The notes under the pieces were generated by a model. That model made no database searches and was not told where the DNA came from. It was given only the letters and a program-made list of their open reading frames with translations. A program made the position numbers and the translations under genes. Shown piece by piece: positions 1 through 9,755 of a DNA stretch of 64,000 bases. Positions within the stretch are counted from its first letter, which is position 1, and every line of letters begins with the position of its first letter. The stretch lies in the NCBI GenBank assembly GCA_950295325.1, contig OX485809.1, positions 25,482,001-25,546,000 on the forward strand, read 5' to 3'. The stretch comes from Polytrichum commune (Eukaryota > Streptophyta > Polytrichopsida > Polytrichales > Polytrichaceae).

Positions 1-989
1 CATTATTATTTGGTGTGCGAATCAGACACTGAAGTCCAAAATTTTGGCACGGTGCTCTGTGTCAGCGAGCGAGCTGTGGACCCAGCATGGGCAAAAAGCT
101 TACATGAAGTGGCCAAACCAAACCGACCACTGCTGTTTGAGTAAACGTCTTCCTACTTTTTTGTGTCAAGTCCACACTAGATCTTTTGGGCAAGGCGTGA
201 TGTGTCAGATGTCCTTTCACCATGTTGAATGCGTGCCAGAGAGCATCCACTTTACCGTGCAGCAGAAATGAGTCGTGTGGCCATGGCAACTTATTAAGCA
301 AATTAGTCGACGTTGCCCAACTCATCAGAATTTGTTAGTCCCAGCCTGTAATCATAAGTCCTTCACTTAGTTGAGCGTCTCTCATTGACATGTGATTATA
401 GTAAAATGTGGACATCGAATATATTGGTAATTAATGGGGTCAATTTCTGAAACTTACAATTGTCTCAAAGTGATTTGCAGGGAAATACCGTGGCAGCATG
501 GTGGCAACACCTTGCAGTATAATTTCCGTGTGCATTATATAAGCTGAGTCATGGTCCCCATCATGGAGTGCAGCACCAGCTAGCTGGCGTCCATTTCATC
601 AGTTTCAAGTTCATGTCAGTGCACACTAAGGGCAGACATCGAGTGCCTGTCTGTAACGGTTGTTAGGCTTGCAATTATCGATCGTAATTCACCGACTCCT
701 CCAGCACTCGTAGACTACACTAAAACTACAATATAACTTCCTCAAGTTCACACTTTAATGCTCACAGTCCTAAGCAGTACAGTAGAATTATTGTATTTGA
801 AAAAACTTGTTGAACCTCTAAATGTTCTTAGCAGTTACATACTAATTGTAAATCTTTCTCAATTACACTAGATGATATGAAATCTTCATCAAATTCTTTT
901 CAAGTTACTTTTTGCGGAAGCCAAGAAGCGTAACCTTCCAACATAACAAGCTATCACTATCTACCCAAAAGTCACGTCACATTGTATGG
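1..989. other. Intergenic sequence, no gene recognised
   Basis: Unique-looking, moderately AT-rich DNA. The short open frames here have no recognisable domain, no splice context and heavy overlap between strands. Nothing further can be supported. Confidence 0.6.
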
Positions 990-997
990 GATGCAAT

Positions 998-1874
998 CAG
1001 GGTTGTCTATCGCGACGTCATGACGGGGTCGTGCCGTCATGACGCGTCGTGTCGGGTCGGACCCCTCCGTCACGACACAATAGGCTCCTCGTAGGGTCAA
1101 ACTAGGGTCAACCTAGTAGGGTGGGTAAAATACTTACCTTCTTGCCAAGGTGGCGTCCTATGTGGCAAAAAATGCCGACGTGGATGTGCATATTTCCCTT
1201 GGCATGTAAACCATTTTGCCATTGTGTTTACCATTTTGTTAAAATCAAAGTAATAAAATATTACTAAGGAGGGTGTAGGTCGGACGGGGGGAACGGGTGG
1301 GGAGCGCGGGGGAACATGGGGTCGGATGGGGGTGAGGGTCGGGCGGGGGGAAGGGTTGGACGGGGTGGGGAGGGGTCGGACGGGGGGGGGGATGGGTCGG
1401 ACGGGGGGGAGGACGGGGAGGGAACGCGGGGAGCGTGTGGGAATGTGGGGAGCGGGGGATGGGAGCGGGTTTAGGAGGTTTGGATAGGACGGGATGGATG
1501 GGAACGGGATTAGGGGAACGGGAGGGAGGACGGGGGGTCGGACGGGAGGGAACGTAGGGAACGGGTTAGGGAACATGTTAATGGGCTAAGGGAGCGGGGT
1601 TAAGGTACGGGGAACGGGGGCGGACGGGAGGGCGGACGGGCGCTAGTAATTTTATTCCCCACTTTACCTCTACTTTGCTGACATGTCATCACACGTGGAC
1701 ATCGTAACTCCTACGTGTCCGCAATGGGGTAATGTAAATACACAAAAAATTCGGTAAAATTCAAGTCCGGCAGGATAAAGACATCATCCGTCATAATGTC
1801 GTGACGGATACGTGTCGTGACGGCACGACATTATGTCGGGATTACCCTCCGTCACGACACAATAGACAACCCTG
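998..1874. mobile_element. Non-autonomous hAT element with G-rich core, copy 1
   Basis: An 877-bp element bounded by 13-bp inverted repeats CAGGGTTGTCTAT and flanked by a perfect 8-bp target-site duplication GATGCAAT (990-997 and 1875-1882). An 8-bp duplication and CAGGG termini are hallmarks of the hAT superfamily. Several CCGTCACGACA motifs lie near both ends, as expected of subterminal transposase-binding repeats. There is no transposase frame, so it needs an enzyme in trans. The interior is a strongly strand-asymmetric G-rich array (about 1263-1650). A second copy with the same ends lies at 9756-11059. This copy inserted inside the left terminal repeat of another element (1877-2472). Confidence 0.93.
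1263..1650 (+). repeat. G-rich minisatellite core of hAT copy 1
   Basis: Irregular tandem array of short GGACGGGG, GGGGAGCG and GGGAACGGG-like units, with nearly all G on the plus strand. Runs of three or more G separated by short loops recur throughout, a pattern compatible with G-quadruplex formation. The open frame on the minus strand across it is only low-complexity Pro/Arg and is not a gene. Confidence 0.9.
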
Positions 1875-1876
1875 GA

Positions 1877-2472
1877 TGCAATCATGGTAAAGTGGACAGC
1901 TCCTAATCCTTGCCTAATGTTAAGTGAAAGTGATTCAAAACTAGATAAATTTTTTGAATTTTGAGATGAAAAAAACTATAGACATTTAAAAACACATTGA
2001 TCTACAAAGCCAAGCAATTCATGATGACAAAAACAAATACAAGAAAAGTCTACATATTTTAGAAGACAATGCAAGTGGTGTGTAAGGAGGTGATATTGAA
2101 CAAGCAATTGCCTATAATTTGTTTAAAACTACATTAAATTGATGATTTTCTACACATTTTTGTGATGATGCCCTCAAGTGGATAATGAATTAATGGAATA
2201 TAAAAAAAAATTCCAACCTCAAATTATTTAAGGTCATGACAACTACATCCAAAACTAGATTCAATCATTTGCTTTTGAGCACCATTTCAATGATAAGTTT
2301 TGAAGATCTCAACTTGATATTCTACATTTGAGTATTTTACACAACAATAGAGGTCATTATGAAAAAAAATCAATTTAAACAACACTTTGCTAATACTTTT
2401 AGGCCTTTGACCCCAAAAAATATGGTTTTAATATACCAAAACACTATTTTGGTCCACTTTACCATGCTTGCA
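1877..2472. mobile_element. TIR element A, copy 1, split at its left end by the hAT insertion
   Basis: The left terminus 1877-1896 and right terminus 2453-2472 form an inverted repeat (TGCAAGCATGGTAAAGTGGA, one mismatch). The first bases of the left end also lie before the hAT element, because the hAT target-site duplication GATGCAAT falls in this terminus. Copies at 43564-44885 and 45273-45851 share the interior. It carries no recognisable transposase. Superfamily unknown; copy 2 shows a 5-bp target-site duplication. Confidence 0.8.
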
Positions 2473-2839
2473 CCCTATATCTAGTTGTATAATTTCAAAA
2501 TATATTATAAATGAGAGGTCCAAATTCAAAACTATACAAGATAAAGACACCATGATGTGAAATTAGATATATAGACTTAATACTTGTTGTCTTGGGAAGT
2601 CTTGCTTCTCAGACACTCATGAAAAGAAAAATGGAATTTTTTTTTATGAAGATTTTATATTGTCTAGTGTAATCAAGAGAGAATTTACATATTGTTTGAA
2701 ACATCTAGAGCAATAAACCTGGCTTAACTTAAAGGAAGGCTGATACATAAGTTTCTTGAAATGATTTGTAGACGAGGAATTTTCTGTATCATCTCTCAGC
2801 CACTAAACTAATGTAGTTCAGGGGTCTAGATTTTCTCCA
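2473..2839. other. AT-rich intergenic sequence
   Basis: No gene, terminal repeat or tandem structure is recognisable between element A and the next MITE. Confidence 0.5.
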
Positions 2840-3371
2840 CACCGTTTATGGCATTTGATGTCACATACACTATTTGCAAAGGCCCGCCTAAAGCACATGC
2901 CTATAGGTCTCAAACTGTCATGTCCACTAATTGCCAACATGATGTTGTTTGTCAACATAAGTAATTTTTTTAACTGAACCATTATTTACATCATGACATT
3001 GAGTGTAGCACATTGAGATACTGGAGAAGATGGTTTTCCGGTTTTAGTATGCGAAGGGAAGATATTATTGAGCATAATGATGGCGAGTGTCATGTGTTTA
3101 CATTTTAGTAAGTGAGAGGATAATACTCTTGAGCATACTAAGGCCAAGTGTCACTATTGTACACTTTGGTCAGCTTGCACACCATTGTGTAACATAGGCA
3201 TACACCTCATAACATTATTTAAACATACTCATGCCAAAACATTAGTAAGTGCATTCGAACACCAAGTGTCATGAGGTAACATTAATGATGGAGTTGTTGA
3301 TCATTAGTGTAACCTAGCATATGCCTCAAAATAAGGTAAGTGTCAATGCAACCCTAAAACCATAAACGGTG
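2840..3371. mobile_element. MITE family F, copy 1
   Basis: Ends are the inverted repeat CACCGTTTATGG; the right end is followed by TA. Internally a ~70-bp unit (GAAGATATTATTGAGCATA followed by AAGTGTCA) recurs. The same interior occurs in inverse orientation at 33438-34268. Other members sit at 51189-51404 and 56271-56505. The TA flanks of the clearest members suggest a Tc1/mariner (Stowaway-like) relationship. Confidence 0.78.
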
Positions 3372-3503
3372 TAGAGTGGGAAGTAGGCTTCCCATTCAGT
3401 TTCTAGGACCATCTTGGCCAAAGCCTACTTGTCTTTGTCTTCGATAACATGGATAGACCATACCCTAAAGAAAAAAGAGTGAAACCCCACGATCCAAGAA
3501 TAT

Positions 3504-4397
3504 CCTACATTATAGCCCGCAACTAATTAAGCTCCTAATTCCGGTAAATCTAAAGGAGCTAACGGTGTTGTGGAAAGAGCCTTCCTTCCTTCCCCACCTG
3601 AACTCCCATTCAAGGTGTTGAGGTGACATGGCCTAACTAGAAGTGAGGAATTAGCAAATTGTAGTGTAACGGTAACTTTATTCTACATTATAGCCCAAGA
3701 CTAATTCAGCTCCTGCTTCCGGTAAATCAAAAGAAGCTAATGGTGTTGTGGAAGGAGCCTTCCTTCTTTCCTCACTTGAACTCCCATTCAAGGTGTTGAG
3801 GTGACGTGACCCGACTAGAAGTGAGGAATTAGCAAATTGCAGTGTACTGACAACTTTGTTCTACATTATAGCCCGTGGCTAATTCAGCTTCTGGTAAATC
3901 AACATGAGCTAACAATGTAGTGGAGGAGACTAGCCTTCCTTCCTTCCTTCCTCACCTGAACTACCATTCAAGTTGGTGAGGTGACATGAGCTAACTAGAA
4001 GTGAGGAAATAGCAAATGGCAGTGTAACGGCAACTTTATTCTACATTATAGCCCGCGACTAATTCAGCTTCTGGTAAATCAACAAGAGCTAACAGTGTAG
4101 TGGAGGAGACTAGCCTTCCTTGCTTCCTTTCTTCCTCACCTGAATTGCCATTCAAGCTGGTGAGGTGACGTGAGTTGAATAGAAGTGAGGAATTAGCAAA
4201 TGGTAGTGTAACGGCAACTTTATTCTACATTATAACCTGCGACTAATTCAACTTCTAGTAAATCAACAGGAGCTAACAGTGTAGTGGCGGAGACTAGCCT
4301 TCCTTCCTTCCTCACCTGAACTGGCATTCAAGGTGGTGAGGTGACGTGAGGTGAATAGAAGTGAGGAATTAGCAAATGGCAGTGTAACGGCAACTTG
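3504..4397. repeat. Five-copy tandem repeat, unit about 180 bp
   Basis: Units begin with CTACATTATAGCCC at about 3504, 3683, 3861, 4041 and 4224, each 178-183 bp long. Each carries a CCTTCCTTCC stretch, a TTCAAGNTGGTGAGGTGA block and GAAGTGAGGAATTAGCAAAT. The last unit stops at CGGCAACTT near 4397. Units differ by substitutions and small indels. This is satellite-like in length, but the array here is short. Confidence 0.93.
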
Positions 4398-5060
4398 GGG
4401 CCAATTCCTTGAGAGAGCACGGGCACGCAACCTGGACCTCAACCAGGTAGCTAGCTGGCTAGCTGCTGACTGGGGGGCGGCAAAGGCTGAAAGCAAAGCA
4501 TAGTAGCCGCCTGCAGTAGCAGTAGCAGCAGCAGCAGCAGCGGTTTTGGGAGGCTGCACTAGTACTCATGCTGTGGTGTCCGTTCTCCACCACCCCCGAC
4601 CCTTTGGACGCGAGCGAGTGAGTGAGCGAGCGAGCCTGCCTCTGGCGTCTGTGCTCCAGCTTGGTCCACCTTACACAGGGGACACCTGCAGTAAAAAGTA
4701 GCACTTGGAAGCAGCAGCAGCAGCAGCAGCATTGGAACAAGCAGCTGTATAGTTAGTCTGAGTGCAGGTGTTGCCGTTCTTCACATGGACAACAACGGTC
4801 TTTTGGGCTGCCACATCGGACTGAGGACCACTTTAGAGTAGAGGCGGGTGGGCATCTGTTCTCCCGACCGATCGAGACCCCATCGGCACTCTCGAGGGTA
4901 CCGGAATTCCGGTCACGTTGGGACTGAGTTTCGATTAGGTTGGGATCAATAGTGCCATCATGACACATGTCCTGGTTTTGAATGCTACAGGGTGGAGGAA
5001 GGAGCGAGTATGGCAAACTCTAGACATTCGACGTGATAGGTTCAGGCTGACTTTTGGCTT
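4398..5060. other. GC-richer unique segment with GCA trinucleotide tracts
   Basis: GC content is clearly above the surroundings. Two (GCA)n tracts lie at about 4518-4540 and 4710-4731, with a GCGAGCGAGTGAGTGAGCGAG stretch near 4613. This composition resembles a promoter/5'-leader region, and no repeat-family match elsewhere in the window was seen. The frames across the tracts give poly-Ala, poly-Cys or poly-Gln and overlap on both strands. No convincing exon could be delimited. Confidence 0.4.
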
Positions 5061-5391
5061 TGGAAATTTACAAACTTTTTTATTTAAGGAATAAAGATAC
5101 TGAAGTTTTTTTGCGGTCCTCGTGATTTCTATCTTCCGACACAGGAGAAGTTTGCACTGCCTTATACTTCTCTAAATATAGCACAAAATCATTTAAGTGA
5201 TTGGTTATGGGTGCCTCTACTCTATCCTTGGGGCCAGATAGATGGGCGACCCAAACTCTAAAAACTTGGTCCAGTGGGATCGCTCAGTTTCACCAATTCT
5301 GACCCAAGGGCTTTATACTAGGGTTGGGCCCAAACACTCACACATCCTATGTGGTAATCACCCCCACAACCACACCTTACCCTATCAACAC

Positions 5392-5450
5392 ACAAACACA
5401 CACACACACACACACCAATCTTTGGTGGGGGGGGGGGGGAGGGGGGGGGG
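5392..5450 (+). repeat. (CA)n microsatellite followed by poly-G tract
   Basis: An (AC)n run is followed within about 15 bases by two G runs of 10 or more separated by a single A (about 5427-5449). It lies just outside the MITE at 5475-5894. Confidence 0.9.
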
Positions 5451-5474
5451 TGCAAGGGGTGTTCATGCTCATGT

Positions 5475-5894
5475 CACGGGGAGGTAACTCCATTGTCAAG
5501 TTGAACACCACGTGCGAACAAAGTTTGCTACCCCTATATTACATGCCATAGATAATTTTAAAATTTATGATATTTTCTCTACATATACATGACCATTGAT
5601 AGAATCTTTTGTATATATTTTTAGAAATTTTTAGTCATCTTCATTTTTTTAGTAATTTTTTAGTTCAATTCTACGTCATTCTAGTTAGAAACAATATTTT
5701 TATTTTAAAAAATCATCAAATTTAGTTACTATTTTTTACGATGTAAAAGGGACCGTGTATATCTACTCATGAAAAATAAAGTTTATAAAAGTTTGACCCA
5801 TTTTGGTGATGCTTTATGCAAAAAGTAGGATTTTTTACATGTAAAGTGTTCGCACGTGGTTGTTCAACTTTACAATGGAGTGGCCTCCATGTGG
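5475..5894. mobile_element. MITE family J, copy 1
   Basis: A long terminal inverted repeat (about 50 bp, with mismatches) built on CCACTCCATTGTAAAGTTGA and CCACGTGCGAAC bounds an AT-rich interior. A related, shorter copy is at 39976-40168. It has no coding capacity; the target-site duplication was not resolved. Confidence 0.8.
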
Positions 5895-6410
5895 CTCATG
5901 TGTCATCATCAACGATTTAAAGGACCGACCCACAACCACAACCACAACCACCAGGATCCGCACACAACAAATGTGAATGAAACAAAACGTAGGTGTGGTT
6001 GATTATTGTGGTTAACCACAACCACCTCTGTATTGTAAACAAACCTTCAGCTCCATCTAACCACAACCCTTGCACCCGGCCATTCCATTGCGCTTCTGTT
6101 GTAGCCATGGCTGCTGCTGAATGAGGCCCTTCGAGCATGTTGGCTTTCAGTCAATCAATCACTACACTCCACCCGAGTTGGTTTTCAACCAAAGCTCAAG
6201 ACAGTAGACTGTTCAAGTATTGTAATAACATTATGCATTCTCCAAGATCCAATTCCCAATTTCCTTGAATTAGGGTGCACATGAACGAGTGGTTTGAGCT
6301 GCCGTTTAATCAGACTCTCCTAATCCAACCAATCCGTTCACATGTTTTGCCGAAAAAACTACAGTAGTTGTTGAGAAGAATTTCAGAACTGGCTTGAATT
6401 CACAGCTTCA
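5895..6410. other. Intergenic sequence with ACCACA repeats
   Basis: Clustered CCACAA units occur at 5931-5953 and again at 6020-6070. No gene is recognised. The sequence downstream of the minus-strand exon candidate at 6468-6574 lies here and could hold its later exons. Confidence 0.4.
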
Positions 6411-6467
6411 TTAGAATCTTTCTCCTGACTGCCAGTGACTGCATTGAGATGACATGGATTACGTTAC

Positions 6468-6574
6468 CTTAGCGCAGGTCCAACGACAATCTGAGACTCG
6501 GACCACTGGAACACAACTTTGAAAGGATCAGGCCAGCAAGTGTGAACAAACTCAGGACCTTCGTACACCTGTAC
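6468..6574 (-). CDS. Orphan internal exon candidate, function unknown
   Basis: On the minus strand a 107-bp segment is flanked by an acceptor (CATCTGTAG, just above 6574) and a donor (AAG then GTAACG, just below 6468). It is open in phase 0 for 35 codons with amino-acid use typical of real protein: VQVYEGPEFVHTC near the start and FQWSESQIVVGPAL at the end. I do not recognise the domain. An acceptor (CAATGCAG) lies only 29 bases downstream, too short for a normal intron; a later acceptor at about 6393 (CAAGCCAG) keeps the frame open in the needed phase. No upstream exon was found. It may be part of a dispersed gene or a captured fragment. Confidence 0.35.
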
Positions 6575-6601
6575 CTACAGATGCAATTGGTGCACACGCT
6601 T

Positions 6602-6978
6602 TTACATATTATACCTAGTATGAATGCAGTTTAGTGCAGCGTACCGAAAGCAATTCTTGGATGCCTTTATAATAGTACACCACACTTTACTTGTCAAGTA
6701 GTGTGGATAACCAATTACCGTAGGCATCTTTTGCTCAATAATTAATTGGGTTTTGAGAAAAAGTCGGAGGCAGGCTAGGCCTTGGAAAAATTTATGAAAA
6801 AGTAGCAAATATTCATATGTATATTTAGTTGTTTAGGTACATAGCACATCCTACATACAAGTTCACGTATTATAACTCATTTTTCATTCATTCATGACGT
6901 TAAGTATGCGATGTTATTCTTGAGGGTTTACTAGGTTATTAAGTTGTCTTATAATTGTGCTAATTAGGGTTGTGAACC
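6602..6978. other. Intergenic sequence
   Basis: AT-rich, with no repeat family, promoter or gene recognised. Confidence 0.5.
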
Positions 6979-7036
6979 ATGTTTTGTGTCGCTTTGTGCT
7001 CATGTTTGGTAGAGGTTGTTGTTCGAGGATTTGCAA

Positions 7037-9110
7037 ACATGGCTAAGAGCCAGAGGCAAATAAGTCATATGTTTCATCTCATTGACAAGGATGAGAGATT
7101 ATTGAGCGTTGCAAATGATATTGAAGTTTTGAATGCCAAGTTAAAAGGAACCGCCTTGAAAAGATTGGAGAACCATCGGAAACGAGTGTGGGGCGTCCAA
7201 GGAAAGTTGTGGAGGCCACCCTTCTCAAGGTTGGAGAAGAAACGCCAACTAAGAAGTTAAAGGTTCGCGGTTCTTATCGGTTTACTCCTTTGCCTTGGGT
7301 TCCTATCGATGGTGCAGTTACGAGACATAGTAATCTTACTAATGCCTTGCATAATTTACAAGTAGCTTACAAGAAGCTAGAAAAACGTGATTCAATATAT
7401 GACGATTTATCATGAGGGACATTGTACTATTGGTCTACTCCAAGAGGAATTCTTAGAGAGAAGTACAAGGCATGTGTAAAAGAAAACACTTACTTCTCAA
7501 AGTGTCATTAACACTGTCATATTCTTACCAACTATCCTACGAGTCAAGAAGAGATCGTTACGGTATCTTCCTTATGGGCTCAACGTACTGTTGGTCAACC
7601 TTTATATGGCACAACCATGCAACCATTGATCCAAAGCATTGTGCAAAAGAGGATTCCCGAATTGCTTGGCCCGAGTTCAAAATTTGGTTTTGGGGTTTCT
7701 ATTCAATGGACAAGGAGTTTCATCAAAGACCCTTTGAATTGGAGTTAGGGTTTCTACAACAGTTGCAAGAAAGTACCCTGAGGATTGGAAGGATCAAGGG
7801 CTTATATATGGTGATTTAACGTGTAGGATACTTGCTGAAACTCCACAACATTCATCCTTCCATTCTGATTAATACATATCAAACAAGCATTCGTTTGGTG
7901 CCTACAGGAGATTCGCAAACTTGGAAGTTGAAGGGATCTAAACATATTTCAGTACATAAAATGGAAGATGAACGACAAATCCTAGTGGTAGTGTTTTTCT
8001 CTTCTATTGATGAGCTCTTACCTTTTCAAGTTGTCTTCACTGGAAGTACTGCATGATTTTTACCCCCCTTGAATATAGATCAAAGATTATGTGAATTTAA
8101 TGGTTGGCACCTTACAACAAATGCCACCCACCCATTGGTCCACTCTTCATACACGTAAGGATTTTGTTCAAAAATCCCGTCAACCCTACTGGGATTCACA
8201 CTTTTCAAGTTTAAACTTGCCCCAAGATCAAAAACTTTGTTTGGCTCATCGATTGTTGGAGCATACATAAGTTAGAGGAGTTTTTGAATTGGAATAAGGT
8301 AAATCATCCCGAGGTTTGTTTTATTTTTATTCCAGTGAGCTGCACCACCGTATTACAATAAATGGACATCATCATACAACGACCACTCAAACATGTATTC
8401 CTCTCGGGGGGTTCACTCCCTCTTATATTTTGCATACACGTGCGTTCGGGACCTATTTATTGGGGGGGGGGGGTTATTTACCTTGCAGAAAAGATTATAA
8501 GGTGATGGTATTTTACATGTAAAAAGCCTGAAAATATTATATGTGATGGTATTTGACATGTAAACATGTTTCATTATTTAAAAATCTCCTATTTTACATG
8601 TACATTTTTTCCAAAATTTATCTACAATGAATATATTGGACCCTATTTTTTATCGCACGTTGTTCTACGATTTTCGCCAATGAACCCCCCGAGGTATTCC
8701 TGCTACAATTTAATTCATGGAAAATGAATTCTATCTTAAATCAGATGGATGAGGGACAAACCATTAAGATGGATTTCAAAATATCAACAATCAAGCCTTT
8801 ATTGTGTGGGTGGTTGAATATAGCATGGCAACATGTGGCAAACAATCAAGATATGATCAAGAAAGGATGGGATAAGTAGGATTTTTACGTGCATTTGACT
8901 CTACATTTCATATTTAAGCAATGGAAGATAACATGAAGCCACCTCTATTTATGACAAGTTCAAATGAGCTTGAGAAAAATGAATGAAAGATTTAGAAGAA
9001 CATGATGACCCACACAAGTCAGTGATAGAGGTTATGGAGCAAATTTTAAACAATGTTGCATATATTCCATTCAAGCATTTGCACGCCAAAAACATAAAGA
9101 GCATTTGCTG
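7037..9110 (+). pseudogene. Decayed DDE-type transposase (pogo/DDE_1-like), MITE-disrupted
   Basis: The remains of one transposase can be followed in several frames. About 7037-7415 holds an N-terminal region with a GRPRK AT-hook-like motif. About 7415-7760 holds a helical region including RTVGQPLYGTT. About 7850-8060 matches the start of a DDE_1 core (LVPTGDSQTWKLKGS, then LLPFQVVFTG), but the first catalytic Asp appears replaced in NTYQTSIRLVP. About 8230-8350 keeps the second Asp in LIDCWSIHKLEEFLNW, followed by PVSCTTVLQ, a stop and MDIIIQRPLK. A MITE (8403-8693) interrupts the frame; the transposase resumes with LLQFNSW and runs on to about 9110. At least three frameshifts and several stops make it non-functional. 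The host element's terminal repeats were not found. Confidence 0.82.
8403..8693. mobile_element. MITE K inserted in the transposase pseudogene
   Basis: A 291-bp element with inverted termini CTCGGGGGGTTCA and flanking 8-bp duplication GTATTCCT (8395-8402 and 8694-8701). A 12-base G run lies at 8462-8473. Removing the element and one duplication rejoins the transposase frame exactly, which confirms the boundaries. An 8-bp duplication fits hAT-like elements, but the termini lack the usual CA start, so the superfamily is left open. Confidence 0.9.
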
Positions 9111-9115
9111 ACAAG

Positions 9116-9385
9116 AGAAGGTAGAATTTTGGCTAATAGATGAACTCATCCATCATCCATGACAACGTGTGTTCACTTATTCATAAGAGGTGTCATCCAA
9201 AAAGTTACCATAGTGACATTAAATACCATATGACATTAAATATCATCTTTAGTGTACTGAATTCACATTTGTTGATAAAATAAGAAATATATAGTAAATA
9301 GATATAGCATTACGTGATTTCAAATAGTAGGTCACACCAAATATCATATTTAGTGTAGTTAGTAAGATTACCACTAGGGATTTCA
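9116..9385. mobile_element. MITE family E remnant
   Basis: The block 9116-9240 matches 26240-26370 of the family E member in the HMA gene 2 intron (both contain GTTACCATAGTGACAT). The terminal palindrome AAATATCATATTTAGTGTAG lies near 9335-9360. The left terminus is missing and the right side is rearranged. Confidence 0.7.
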
Positions 9386-9747
9386 AGGTTTCAAGATTTC
9401 GAGGATTTCGAGGTTTCATAATAGTCTACTTCCATCTATAGTGCATAATAGTCTAGTTACGTGCCCATCAAGAGGATTGAGATATAGGAGCATTGAAGAG
9501 GCTTTTTGAAGCCTATGTGTGCTTCTGGTTTTTTTTTTTTGTAATAAAGTAGCCATCTCCTTTGGAGATATGACGTGGTTTTTTATGTGCACTCCTTTTT
9601 GGTGCGCTATGTTGTCACCCCCCCTTAATAATTGAAACTCCAATTAATATACACCCAATTGGACTTAGTAAATGGTGTTCTAACTTCATGTCATCAAACT
9701 TTAGCTATGTTTTTCAATTGTCTAAAGCTAATAAAATAAAAAAAGCT
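9386..9747. other. Intergenic sequence
   Basis: Near 9375-9415 short units (TTTCAAGG, TTTCGAGG) repeat several times. No gene recognised. Confidence 0.5.
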
Positions 9748-9755
9748 ATGTTCCA

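Noticed and set aside
1097-1576. 159-codon Pro/Arg-rich frame on the minus strand
   Set aside because: Low-complexity translation of the G-rich core of hAT copy 1.
4263-4740. Frames with poly-Ala, poly-Cys or poly-Gln over GCA repeats
   Set aside because: Explained by trinucleotide tracts; they overlap each other in different frames and extend into the tandem repeat.
6411-6438. A terminal exon reading SHWQSGERF after the 6468-6574 exon
   Set aside because: It would need an intron of only 29 bases, too short for normal splicing.
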